Of a DNA stretch of 64,000 nt, positions 1 through 11,415 are shown piece after piece. Source of the DNA: Plenodomus lindquistii (lineage: Eukaryota; Ascomycota; Dothideomycetes; Pleosporales; Leptosphaeriaceae). The position numbers were made by a program, and so were the translations under genes. Location of the stretch: the NCBI GenBank assembly GCA_025504975.1, contig JANUWI010000007.1, positions 868,001 to 932,000 on the forward strand. Reading direction: 5' to 3'. The notes under the pieces were generated by a model. It saw nothing but the letters and a program-made list of their open reading frames with translations, was not told where the DNA came from and did no database searches. The first letter of the stretch is position 1; every line of letters starts with the position of its first letter.

Positions 1-907
1 GTGTCCACACGCACCACAATCAATACTTGCTATGCTGTGACTATATTTGCAAAACCATGTCAGTAACCAAGCCATCTCCAAACCTCATGTAGTTCTCCAG
101 GTATTTCTTGATGCCATCAGAACCCTAATGGATCTTCACACAGCCATGCGGGAGGCCTCAAGCCAGGATTGGCGCCATCGCGCAGAAGGCTGACACCCGC
201 TGCCGGCGTGGAGCCTATCGGGCAAGTGCTATTTTAGTACCATCACATTAGCAAAGATTGTTGAAACTGAGCTGATTCGCGGCCTAGATCACTCGCTCTT
301 GCGGGCAGGTCGTGGTGGTGTGGTCCACATGGTAGCGGCGTCTGGTAACAATATGGGGGCCGAAGCGACGGCTCGCCTAGCTTGGGCTGCGGGACGGGAA
401 GCGGGACAGTGCGTGCATGTTCGGATTGCATTGCTTACATACGTTTTCGCACGTGTAGTCTTGGTGTCGATGTTGGAATTTTGTGGAATTCAGGCGATGG
501 TGTTGCGAGGTCAACTCACGCCGAAGTGGAAAGTGCGCCATGGGTCACGAATGGGCCATGACGTACATACCATACATAACAAGCCTCTCTTGAACGAACC
601 CATCGGCACAGTCTGTTACACCTAACACATGATTCATCGGCCGCGCTCGTAAAGGCTGGGACTCAAGCGGCCGCGCTCTTCAGAATCGACTGCGCGAGTT
701 TACAGGTCGCATCAAGGTTGAGCTCTTGCACACGTGCCGGCAGCTAGCGTATCTACCCCACAGGTGAGCAGCAGATGACAAATACGGCTAAAGACCATCG
801 GAGGGCGTGACATGTACAAGGAAACAAGAGTTAAGAACCTCCCGCGATCTGTCTTATAGTTCACAGTAAAGAATTACAACTTCCAACGAAAGCATCAAGA
901 TCACATC
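1..907. other. intergenic, no gene seen
   Basis: No convincing coding frame, RNA gene or repeat is visible. A 108-codon open frame at 299-625 (+) has no recognisable motif and no supporting splice context. The last 100 bases are presumably the promoter and 5' leader of the glutathione S-transferase gene at 908. Confidence 0.5.
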
Positions 908-1845
908 ATGTCCGAGTCCAAAGTCATCTTATATGATCTCGCCAACAAACAAAACACGGGATGGTCGCTCAATCCCTGGAAGAGTATGTACATATCTTCA
1001 ATCTGCGTAAAGTCTAATGCTGACATGTCGCAGCACGCATGGTCCTCAACTACAAAGGTGCGCATAACCATCTTCACTTTTCACGATTATTCACACGTGC
1101 GAAAGAATGAGCACGAATCACCTAGATTGACCGTTACTGTCGCGTCTCACACACCTCTACTAGGTATTGCCTACAAAACAGAGTGGCTTGAATATCCAGA
1201 CGTGGCTTCAACGCTCAGCAGCTTCGGCATCCCTCCTGCTCCCAAAGACGCCCCAGGCTACTTTGTAGACTACACCATCCCGGCTATACGCTATGCGGAC
1301 GGTAGCTTCGCGATGGATTCTTGGCCCATCGCTCACGACCTAGAGAAGCAGTACCCAGAGCCAAGTCTTCACCTCGACAATGCCATAGTCACTCAAGTCC
1401 GCGATCTGATTGGTGATCTCTTCAAGCCGTTGCGACCCCATATTCTGCCCAGAGTCCCGTTGTTGCTGCCAGAGCGCAGTGCGGAATACTTCTACCGAAC
1501 GAGAAAAGAGCAGTTTGGAAAACCGCTACAGGAAGTTGGAGCCGAGGCGGGAGAGGCGAATTGGGAAGAGGCGAAGAAACAGGCTAAGGTCGTAGGCGAT
1601 TTGCTGAGGAAGCATGGAGGGCCGTTCTTCTTGGGCGAGACTGGTAAGTTTGACGAGTATAAAGTGATCTGTGAAAACAGATACTGATTCTCTGTACAGT
1701 ATCGTATGCGGACTTCATCCTCGTGTCAGCCCTACACTTCTTCAAGCGGGTTGACGAGGGAATGTTTCAGAAATTGATGGCGCTCGATCCTTCGTTCGAC
1801 AAGGTGTACGAGGCTTCTAAGCAGTGGCTAGAGAAGGACAATTAA
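908..1845 (+). CDS. glutathione S-transferase-like protein
   Basis: The protein probably conjugates or reduces substrates with glutathione in the cytosol; the substrate is unknown. I read four exons: 908-983, 1034-1057, 1164-1643 and 1700-1845, giving 241 aa. All joins keep frame and use GT..AG introns. The N-terminal thioredoxin-like half includes the NPWKTRMVLNYKG stretch created by the first two splices, then YTIPAIRYADG and a MDSWPIAHDLE helix typical of glutathione-binding domains. The C-terminal half is helical and ends with a YADFILVSALHFF helix, as in the GST C domain. The arrangement resembles fungal GSTs of the Ure2p/beta-etherase-like group. It converges with the Nudix gene, with only 75 bp between stop codons. 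Membership of the superfamily is secure; the subclass is inferred. Confidence 0.88.
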
Positions 1846-1920
1846 GTTTCTTAAGTTTTGTGATCAGGGATGCCAAAGCAGCTTACTAAACCATCTCAAC
1901 GCCCAAACGCCCTCATAATC

Positions 1921-2499
1921 TCAAGTAGCAGTCCCATCGCTCCCACTCGTATCCTCCACAACCCCAACAGCCCGCCTCAACACTTCCCTATCTGTCTCAA
2001 ACCGCAACTTCCCCACTGCTTCCTCAACCGTGAACCACCCCACCTCGAACCCTTCCTCGCCTAGTCCCCTCTCTTCATCCTCCCCCTCCCCTTCCAAACC
2101 ACCAACAAACCACCATATCACCTTCACCCCCTTATCCCCGCCCAACTCCCTAATCGTACACATAAACGGCTCCACAACACCCTCCATCACCCTCACACAG
2201 TCCTCTCTATCAGGCAGATCATCAACCTTACATGCGCGAGTAGCCATGCGGACCGGTAACAACTTGCATCGATACCCCGTCTCCTCGTACACTTCCCTCA
2301 AAGCACACTCTTTGCGCGATTCATTGATGTTTCGACGGCCTTTGGGAAGGAGGTATTCGTTTTCAGAGAGGAGGTTGATGAGACAGACTTTTGTCTCTGT
2401 GGTGTGGTGGAGATGCGGTAGTTGGAAGAGGATTGCACCGCTGCTTTCGACAAAGTGCGTGGAGGGGTATTGGTGGGTGGGGAAGATGGATTGGGCCAT
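1921..2499 (-). CDS. Nudix hydrolase, diphosphoinositol-polyphosphate phosphohydrolase-like
   Basis: Single-exon protein of 192 aa. A complete Nudix box lies at residues 54-76: G54, E60, R68-E69, E72-E73 and G75, which fits G-x5-E-x7-REUxEExGU and supplies the metal-binding glutamates. It would hydrolyse a nucleoside-diphosphate-linked compound. The KGRRN context and the short single-domain form resemble fungal diphosphoinositol-polyphosphate or diadenosine-polyphosphate hydrolases, but substrate choice cannot be read from sequence alone. Residues 130-150 form a Gly/Glu-rich insertion, variable in this family. The ATG at 2499 is the first in frame and has the context GGCCCAATCC just downstream. 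It converges on the GST gene. Confidence 0.85.
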   Translation of the reverse strand: MAQSIFPTHQYPSTHFVESSGAILFQLPHLHHTTETKVCLINLLSENEYLLPKGRRNINESRKECALREVYEETGYRCKLLPVRMATRACKVDDLPDREDCVRVMEGVVEPFMCTIRELGGDKGVKVIWWFVGGLEGEGEDEERGLGEEGFEVGWFTVEEAVGKLRFETDREVLRRAVGVVEDTSGSDGTAT

Positions 2500-2855
2500 G
2501 GTGGTGTTGGTGGGTTTGATGTGAATGAGAATGGTAGAGTGTAGACACAGAAGTCGCGTATGTGGTTGCCTTGTGGTCTCACGTGCTTGCTGTACTAGCC
2601 CATGTCAGCATGCACCTCACGTTAACCACGATAATGGTCAGACAAGGACGTTTTTTTGAGGAATTAGTCTCATTCGCATGAATGCATCTCTCAACATTTC
2701 TGGCTTGAAACTATGTCGCGGTGCTCATCATGATTTAGGTGATGAACTTCCTATCCTCGCACCGAGTTCCTTGTGTTCTTCGTACATGCGCGTACCCTTC
2801 TTCGAGACCTGCTTGTCCACGAACTCTCCCGTACTACGCTTGCGACATTCACAAC

Positions 2856-5800
2856 CTAGTTCTCCATATTCTCCGCACGGGTAACACCTGCAGTAGGCGT
2901 GTGATTCTGACCGCCAACCGCCTCGCCGCATTCAGGGCAGCGGGCAAGTTGCATCGGCATACCACACTCGCCAACAGCAAACTGCGTATTGTTAGCAACA
3001 ATCATCGGATGTGGAGCAGGTGGTATTTACAGGATGTCCATTGACGCACTTGTACCAATGTCCAGAGTGCGTGGCAATGCCACCGCGACCGCTCACCATA
3101 GCCTTCTTGATCATGTCCATCTCGTCTTTTGACACAGTCTCGTAGAATTCCTTACTCAGCATCGTGGTCGCATGAGTGACGGCTTTTCGCAAGGCGTCGC
3201 TATCGCGGAATTTGCTCTCACAAAGTTTTTCAGCTTGCTTCAAGAGATCCTGGGCTGTGTTGCGATATACTTGGGCTTTCGCACGGTCGGTATCATCCGC
3301 AAGGCCGGAGCTACCAAAGAGTTGAGCGATGCGAGCATAGTGTAAGGTCGACTCTACTGCGACTTTGGGTAAGTTTCCGGCTACGCAGTCTGCGGTCAGG
3401 TTCTTGCAGTCTTCCAGATACTGCTCGGTTCTCTTCTTTGGCGATCCACCCCAGAAGCTGAGTGCTGCCTGGTCGTTTGGATACTTTGTACGCATCTTAC
3501 TAGCGATCTCAAACTTGTCCTCTAGTAGTAAGCCCTCGACCTTAATCTGAAGTAGAGCAGCACCGTGGGTGATGCGCATATCACTGGTACCCTTGATCGC
3601 TGCCGCTGGAGCTTCGATGGACAAGTTCTTCATGGCTGCATCGAGTGCGGACTGCTCGGATTTCATGTGAATGATAGCCTGATGAAGCTTTTGGCCCGGT
3701 TCATTCTGTATAGTAACCCGACGTTGAAGTGATTTGACGTCATTGCTCAAACCTATGAGCTCCCTGTACCTGCTCTTGAGTGCTTCATTCACACTGGTGA
3801 GAACACGACCAAAGGCGTTCTCCTTACCAGAAGCTGCTTTTGGCACTTTGATGAGGGTTTTACGCGATTTGTTGAGGCTCTTCTCGACTTCGTTGAGCTC
3901 GGTTTCGATCTGCTGCATTTCCTGCTGTCCACTGACGATGAAACGTTTTGACATCTCATCGATGACAGCTCGGTTGATGGCCCTGTTGTAGCGCTGGGTG
4001 ACATACTGCCTGATAGGGCTGCGGCAGTTTGGGCACTGTGGAACTGATGGCGCGAGCTCGGCGGTCTCCTTGAGCGAACTGAACGTTCCTGTCATGGGAT
4101 CCTGTGTGTATACGTCCTGGAGGCCAACAAGACCGTCATTACTGTCCTTTGTGAAGATATGACCGCATCCTAATCGGATGATGGGGGATTCATCCAAATC
4201 AATGTCTTTATATCGTAACATCATAATCATATCTGGCTGCTCGTCGGACTTCATGCCGCATTGTTGACAACAGTCGGCGGGACAGTTCTCGCCACACAGG
4301 CTGGGACACTGATGACCGCATGGAAGGAGCTTAGTGCATCGCTCATCGCAAGGCAGGCGATCGCATGGAGCAGAACAAGGCATCTTGCAGTCTCCTTGGT
4401 GCTCACACGACCACACACAAGGCTCTACGCAAGGGGCGCATGGTTCGTGACACTTTTGCGGACACCTGTTGTGCTTGCATCGTACCTGAACTTCATTAGC
4501 AATCTGCAGCCATACTTCAGGTGAGATATACATACCTCGCAGGGTTGTTGGCAAAGTCCGCAATCAGAACCTTTGTGACAGTAGTCTTTACAGTTGTGAT
4601 TACATGTTCCCATCTTACGGCCGCAGATGATAGCGCAGGGCTGGTGGTTCACAATTGGTTCGTCGAAGACTATCGTGACCTCGCAAGTTCCACAAGTCCC
4701 AGGGCAATCGTGAGTGCAGGGCAGCGTGGTCTTGCAAGGTATAGGGCATTTGAAATCGAAATTCTTCTCGGTGACATCCTCGGAACAAGAGACAACAGGA
4801 GTATGTCCACACCCAGGAACCTGCTTTGAGACTTTGACATCGCAGAAGATTGTGGATAGGTCCAATGTACGATAGCAATCTACGCGGTTCTTGATATGAC
4901 CACATGGAAGCTTTACGTTGTCGAGCTTGATCATGCAGACTCCACAAGATTCGCCGCAAGTAGCTTTCTTACAAGGGTGATCGCAATGGGCATGTCGGCG
5001 CTGGCATGGCGCCTCACATTGGAAGACTGCATGCATGGCTTCGCTGTGACAACGAGCTTCACAGCGATGTCCGCATTCGAGACGATCGATGCACGCTTCC
5101 CGGCAACCACCTTCCGGGCTCAGCTTCAAAAAGTCGTCAGGCTGCTGAACATCGATGGCTGTAGTAGGATGGCGAGGACAACACAGAGCTAGGCTGTTGC
5201 CAAGGGCGTCGTTCGCACGCAACATGTTGATGACCTTCTGCCACATATCGACACTGGAGTACGTTTCAGCGTTTCCAATGAGGTACATGCCATGCTTTGC
5301 GCGACTGAGTAGTACATTGATGCGATTCGACGTCTTGAGGAAACCCACGTTGCGCTTTTCGTTGCTGCGGACAAGCGAGACGATGATAACCTTCGCTTCT
5401 TCTCCTTGGAAGTTATCAACTGTTGCCACTCGTAGCAGCTCGGTAAAGTTCTTCTTTTCAAGTGGCTTCTGGCGATGGTCTTGAGGCCCAGGCGCAGCCC
5501 GCTTCGTATCTGGTGACTCTTTGACTTCAAAACCATCTTTCTCGAGAGCATCTTGGTCGCGCTCACTCAAAACAATTTCGAAGCTGCTTCTCATGGCTGA
5601 ACGAAGCTTCTGTAGTTGTCCAGTGTATGGAGTCAAGACCGCTATGTCTTCGCTGCTGTAGACTCCCTGGCGAACGACGTGGCGTACCAGAGCATGGACC
5701 ATCTCCACTTCCCAGGCATTGGATTTCGATTTAGTGTGTTGAATTTCCATGTCTGTTCCATTTTCCAAGTTTTGGTGATCAAGCCAGAACACGTTCTTGC

Positions 5801-8800
5801 GCATGCCCACCACGTCTGGCAGACTGGAAGTCGATCCGTGGTCGACCAGCTTGTCATAGATTGTTTCCCGTATGAGAGTGGAGATCTGAGGACGCATTCG
5901 TCGCTGAACATTGAGTTGTGCGACTGGCATGACAGGCCTTCCGGGTTGACCAATCGAAAGGCGCTCAAATTGACTCCTGTCCAGTGCATGCAGCTTGCCC
6001 CGCTCACTCTCGCAAGACAAGTCTTGGAAATTGTTGACTGATGGCCGGAGCTGTTCGTGGTCTCCAATCTGGATGCAGTGTTCGACATCCGGCAACAACG
6101 CACTCAGCAAATGTGGCTCCATAATCTCTCCTGCTTCCTCGCAAACGACCACTTTGCATTTGACATTTTGCAGTAGAGAAATTCGTCTTGCCAGACCTGA
6201 GGTGGTCACGCCGATGACGTCTGCCTCCTGCAGGATCCTGCGATCAGACTCGTCGTGAATCTTGCCTAGTTTGCCTCGTGTCTTCGTGACATCGCTGACG
6301 ATCTCGAACAACTCGCCTATCTTGTCATGTTGAGCTTCCGTGACCCAGTGAGCAAGCAGTGACGCTCGTTCCCTGGCGTCCAAAGAATGAACGTCTGCGG
6401 TGGCTTTTTCCACAATAATCGGAGTTGAAGCGGCCGAGTTACGAGCAATGCTCGATGCTTGTGATCTCCAATGGTCGAAGGGGTGACGGCCGACTACCTG
6501 GAACCCTTCCTTGTCGGTCTCGTTGAATTGAGCGTAAATCTTTGGGTATTGCTCCTGAATGTGGAATTTGAGGTTAGCCCAGTTCGCGGACTTTTGTAGG
6601 GCACGTAGAGCACTGAAGATCGATTTGCTGTCTTTCTCGCTCTGTTCGAGCGCGCCGTAAGTTTTTGCTGTCATGTACTTTTCAGAGCTTGTCTTGTCCT
6701 CAGATCTGCCGATACTGCGAAGGTTGTGGTCCCTCAGCTTTAAGGACTTGCTCTGCCCGCCCATACGTATGACCTTTTCGACACCGATGTCCACAAGATG
6801 CTCGAGGAACTGGTCTAGCGCATGGTTCGTGTAGCACCTTCAGAATTGTCAGTAAAAAGATTAATTGTCACGTGAGTCTCTCGGGCTCATAAAGAAAAGC
6901 ACTTACACAATGAGTATGGGACCAAGGTCAGCCTTGGCTGCGATGTCCAGTAGCACTCTCATCAGCTGAATTCCTACAAAGCTCTTTCCTGTGCCAGGTG
7001 GGCCTTGAATAAATGCAAATTCGCGCAACAGTGCCGCAATCAATGCTCGGCATTGGCCGCGATCGAGGTCCGTCTTCGCTTCCAGCTCATTGAGGAAGGC
7101 CTCATCGTCGCATGAGATGGTGGGATCCAGAGTGAATGACTTGTCCTTCGTTTTGGTGAGAGTCTCAAGAGGAAACCTGAACCCAGCGGTTCGGGCATAG
7201 AGAGGTGGAGGAATGTTGGAGACGGTCCTGGGTTTCTTCAAATCTTCGAGCTTCTCAGGTATAATCCACTCCTTGAAGGGCAAGCGGCTCAGTCGCTGCA
7301 TAGATTGCATACACTCCAGTATCGGCACGAACGTCGCTGGCATGACTTTGGGGAATTCGAGGAGGATGCCACGAAGCTGTCCTGCGTTGGATTTCATGAG
7401 CATCCGGAACGTGGGCAGATCTTGTGTGACGAGATTGACTGTAATCGAAGCCATGTGACTGTTGTGTGTTAAGCCATACTCGGTACCTGGATTCACAATC
7501 TTCTCGGACACACTAAGGAAGATATGCTGCACAGAAGATCCCTGCACCCAAATTAAAGAAAGCAGTGATCCTTCTTCGAGCCTCCGGGACTCTTCCCACC
7601 ACCTTGCCCTCTCTCCGGCGGATCTGCCACGTACAAGTGGTGGTTGTAAGAACATGATCTGAGCTTGAAGGCCTTTCCTCTTGTTGATACTGACATAGCT
7701 GACGGACGCAGTAGAGTACTGATATGTGCGCATGTCGCCAAAGTTAAGCCTGGGATTGTTGAGAGCATTCGCATCCTGCGCCACGGTATGCATGACGCCA
7801 GCAAGAGCTCCTTTAAGCTCACCGAATGTATCATGGCGTGCGAGACGAAAGTAGGTATCGATGTGGCGCTGCACCGGATCCTCCAAGAAATGGCCTTGAT
7901 CGGGGTCAGTGAATGGAAGAAACTCCTTAGCGTCGCTCATGATCTCGTTGCGTGTCGGGAATATGACAATCTCTGTGATGTCCTTCTTGTCATTATCGTG
8001 TCGATCAGAAGGAACTACTACGTTGCGCGGGTAGAATGATTTGGGGCCGTCATCGAAAGCATCGGCACTATAGTCTGGGAGATCATCCACGAGCAGGTTC
8101 TGAGCACGCGCGACCATGGCGCGCACATCTGTGAGTCGCTTAGCGATTCGTGTCGCGCACGTGAATTCCATGCTGCGTTCGAAGCTGTCAGTCGCGGCCT
8201 GGATCGAGTCTGCCAACGTGGAGACGGCATCGTTGAAACGAACTCTGCGCTCACGTTTCAAGAGTTCGAACAACGCCAGAGACATGGCTCCTAGCATCTT
8301 CTCAGCATCCTTCGTCGATTCCGAATCTGCTCCATCGCTCGAGATGGCGACTAAGACCTTGCAAGCCTGCCCGAGGAAGGTGATAGCTGTTCTGCCATCA
8401 ACACCACCAAAGAAGTTGTAAAGCGAGCCGATATGCGTATCCACAGCTAGACAACGTAACAGTGCGGGATGCGTCAACGTGAGTAGAAAGTGGCGAGCAC
8501 AATACAGCGAATGGTCGAAAAGACCGTGGCCCAGTTTCGTCGTGAGGAGTGTCTTTATGTGAATCCGCCCTCTCTCGTCTTCGTCTAAGTCGCGTGCAAG
8601 TTGCTGCGTCCAGTCCTGATCACCTTCTTCAAGAATTTGTAGAGCGCCTTCCCAAATTCGTCGCATAGTACGAGACTCTTCAGGCGCCTCGTTGAGAAGT
8701 CTCTTCCAGGCGTTGAAAGACTGCCTCGCGGACTTCTGCTCGGCGGTTTCCTGTGCGCGTGCTGCTCCGCGGTTTTCTGTGCGACCGGAAGCAGAGTGCG

Positions 8801-8945
8801 CATACCGGCATGATGAGCCACGCGAACAATGTCCGGATCTCTGGAACTCATAGCAGATGTTACGGTCGTTGTTACCACGCGCATCTGAGCTGCCGCCCCC
8901 GCGACCTCGAGCGCCGCGGTAGTTTCTGCCGCCACGACCGGCCAT
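2856..8945 (-). CDS. NFX1-type zinc-finger helicase (ZNFX1 / Hrr1-like)
   Basis: Large SF1 RNA helicase of 1973 aa in four exons: 6907-8945, 4536-6837, 3031-4485 and 2856-2981. Introns are 69, 50 and 49 bp and all frames agree. Domains in order: RG-rich N terminus; one CCCH zinc finger near residues 30-50; Walker A GPPGTGKS at 648-655; after the first intron CYTNHALDQFLE; the Walker B-type VVCEEAGE; and the helicase C half with TVDNFQGEEAKVII and SRAKHGMYLIGN. A long row of Cys/His NFX1-type repeats follows, then a coiled region, and an RZ-type zinc finger split by the last intron (GHWYKCVNGHP joined to FAVGECGMPM). Known relatives are S. pombe Hrr1, which works with RNA-directed RNA polymerase in heterochromatin silencing, and animal ZNFX1. 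A role in RNA silencing or RNA surveillance is inferred. A 5' leader intron is likely at 8949-9000 (GTGAGT donor, CAACAG acceptor three bases before the ATG). Confidence 0.93.
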
Positions 8946-9000
8946 AGTCTGTTGTAATCAGTCGAAGCTGCGGTGAGAACACGAGAGCAACTGGACTCAC

Positions 9001-9730
9001 CAAAGAACTGGTTGATTGGAACAGGAAATCCCAAAGCACTCGTCGCTTCCAGCTTGCAGATCAGCAATGCAATGACTTGCGTGCGACGAGCGAAGAGTTT
9101 GTGTGTTGGAGAAAGCAGCAACCCGTGCTGACAGTGGTTGATTGAGCAAACCGATTTGTCTGTGCTGAAGCCTGTGCAAAGATTCTGCAGGCTTCCACGC
9201 GTGATGACGTGAAGATGAACTCCATGACCTTGTCGCGCGTCGCGCCAAGCCCGTCATCATGAACGGTGACAGTGAACCTGCTCAAAGACACAGATTTCTA
9301 ATCATCGTAATGTGAGCAGGTGTCATGGACAGATTATGCCCCAGCACGAAAAGATGAACATCAGCCAAAGGACGTACACATCAATATGCAAGCCGTCGAG
9401 GTGAAGGTTCGCCCGCATCGTGCCTTCCATCTCGAGCTCGCTAGCGCGACAAACATATGGGAAAAAGATACTGAGTTGGCAAAGAGAAGGAAGGGATGGA
9501 GGAACAAGGGATGATGTAAACTAGAAAGGTGACAAGAAGATATATGCGGATAGAAAGTAAAGGTAGTCAAGGATCTCAACACATACCGCCTACCCAAACC
9601 TCTTGCCCCACCCATTATTGATGCAGCCTTACTCTCTCACCGTCTAGTCATTACTTTACCCTACAACCACCCACTTACCCACCAACATAATCGCAAGTGA
9701 AGGACTTACTTCGGCCTCATTTCTATCACC
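9001..9730. promoter_or_regulatory. divergent upstream region
   Basis: This separates the helicase (leftward) from the broken gene at 9731 (rightward). It contains the helicase 5' leader upstream of its probable leader intron, and a C-rich, CCCACC/ACCCAC-containing stretch at about 9595-9690 just before the broken gene. No coding frame is convincing. Confidence 0.35.
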
Positions 9731-10302
9731 ATGTCAGATCCAACTCCAATCTCGCTCTTCTAGCAGCACTTTGACCAAGCTTGCAAGCTGTTCGACGACG
9801 GTCTGATCGACAAATGCATCACTGAGTCAAAGCGCAAACTCAAGTGAGTTCCCCCCGCATGCTATCACGATCTTCTCTTCCCATCCCTCTCTTCCCGCTT
9901 CCTTCAACACGCGACATCCTTGGGTGGTATCTGACACCGAACCCAGAGACCATACGCTTCCTCCGTTCTACATCATCAAGTACTGCGTCCTTCTTGCTTG
10001 CGCCCAGGACGACTGGGACAAGGCAGACCTCTGGCAATCTTCCGCAGAACAGACCTATCGAACGAGTCTGGCTGAAGCGACACGCAAACGCGATGCCAAT
10101 TCACTAGAAGCACTTGCCGATCTGCACAGGGAGCTGGACGAGTTGGAAGAATTCCGAATGGAAGACTTCACGGGGCTGACAAAGGAGGAGAGAGACAATT
10201 ACGACTTTCGGGGACGACTTTGATTCGGAAGGAGAGGTCACAACTATGATGAATTACGACGAGAATCTGGCTGGCACTGATTTCGAAGACTCAGCAGCCT
10301 TT

Positions 10303-10374
10303 GCCAAAGCAGAGAACGACATCGAGGTCGCAGCGGTTGCCAAAGGAGAGAACAATGTTGATGTCGCAACAGAG
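10303..10374 (+). repeat. 36-bp tandem duplication in the broken gene
   Basis: Two adjacent 36-bp units (10303-10338 and 10339-10374) encode AKAENDIEVAAV and AKGENNVDVATE. The unit is a multiple of three, so it arose while the frame was coding or neutral. Confidence 0.7.
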
Positions 10375-10646
10375 CGCATTCGCCTGCCGATTCCTCCCGC
10401 AAGCGAGCTCGCCATCCCGCTCATGGCGCACGAGGATCCTAGCGATGGAGCTCGTCTCTCGGTTCGTCGGGAAAGCAGGTAATCAGCCAAGTAAACTTTC
10501 GCATTCTCTAGAAACAGCAAGCGGTCACTCAGTAATTTCAAATGTACCTGCGTTGATAGAAATCAACTGTATTCTCGTTGCGTGCAGATACAAGGCTTGT
10601 TGCTAGACTGTCTTTTCACATCTATCTCTGAATTTCCTAACTAAGT

Positions 10647-10869
10647 AAAAGCTCGCATTCACCAAGTCGCCAAACTCACAAGGCGCTATAGTCAACACAC
10701 TACACTAAAACCTCTCTTTAATGCAATTAAATTATACGTGTATTCTCTGCAAGTAGTAAACATAACAATATATTAAACTTCATTACTTTTGTCATTTCCC
10801 CGCTGCTACATAGGCCCAAACATCATGCTATCAACGTAGCATAGTGACACAATAAATCCAAACTAGCTC
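10647..10869. repeat. dispersed MITE-like repeat, copy A
   Basis: About 223 bp, AT-rich, diverged from 60195-60410. Shared landmarks in the same order are AGCTCG at the left end, TCACAAG, GTGTATTCT, CAAGTAGTAA, a CCGCTGCTACAT/CCTGCTGCTGCAT block, GACA.AATA and AGCTCC at the right end. The right end lies only about 17 bp before the probable acceptor of the broken gene's second intron. The copies differ by many transitions. Confidence 0.65.
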
Positions 10870-11119
10870 CTTCATATTTGCACCAGATGTACCGTTCAGA
10901 CACCATCTACCATCGCACCCTCCAAGGATGAGCAGATTGCGGCTGTGGCGAAAAAATTGCGTCGCCAAAAGAGCAGCAAACTCAGAGAAGGTGTCTTCCA
11001 CGCCCACGAGTTTGCAAAGTCTGTAGGCAAGGTTGAGGTGCAGAGTTGGCCGGATTTGCTGAACATTGAGTGGTTGTCAAAGGGGAAAGATGCGGGGCAC
11101 TAGAGGGTAATTTTGAGAT

Positions 11120-11315
11120 CTAGGCAAGATGGAAAGGGTTGGTACGTGGACGATAATGGCCCTACAATTTAGGCAAGATGGACAGTGTTGGTTCTTGAAT
11201 AATGATAGCCTTGAAATAGGATAAATAGCCATGTTAATCGAATGTCACTCATTAAAATACACGTTGAGGAGTAATTTGCAACCAAGGCAAGATGGAAGTA
11301 GTCTTGGAGTAGCAT
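11120..11315. repeat. imperfect repeats with AGGCAAGATGGA core
   Basis: The core AGGCAAGATGGA occurs at 11122, 11171 and 11285. The first two lie in units 49 bp apart that also share GTTGG and ATAATG...CCT. The third is preceded by GAGGAGTAATTT, matching GAGGGTAATTTT before the first. The array fills the 312-bp gap between the broken gene and the Mdm1 gene. Confidence 0.6.
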
Positions 11316-11415
11316 AAGTCTCCAGATCAACCTACTGTGCTTCTCAGAACCATGCACCCTGTCACAGCACCCTGCCCTCTAGTGATGCAATCCATTCTCT
11401 CTCAGCCTATATCCA

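Larger units (their letters stand above)
9731..11103 (+). pseudogene. broken hypothetical gene (Pleosporales-type family)
   Basis: I read a three-exon gene with two lesions. Exon 1 is 9731-9843, starting MSDPTPISLF, but codon 11 is TAG at 9761-9763; CAG would be a natural ancestor, so this is a CpA-to-TpA change. Exon 2 runs 9947-10478. Near 10206-10208 (a TTT run) the frame shifts by one base, and the downstream frame resumes as DFDSEGEVTTMMNYDENL. Exon 3 is 10887-11103 and encodes PSKDEQIAAVAKKLRR through WPDLLNIEW to a TAG. The second intron (10479-10886, 408 bp) is far longer than its neighbours and holds a dispersed repeat. Exon 2 contains a 36-bp direct duplication. I recall similar small acidic proteins as multicopy families in Pleosporales but cannot check. 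A sequencing error could explain the frameshift, less easily both lesions. Confidence 0.65.
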
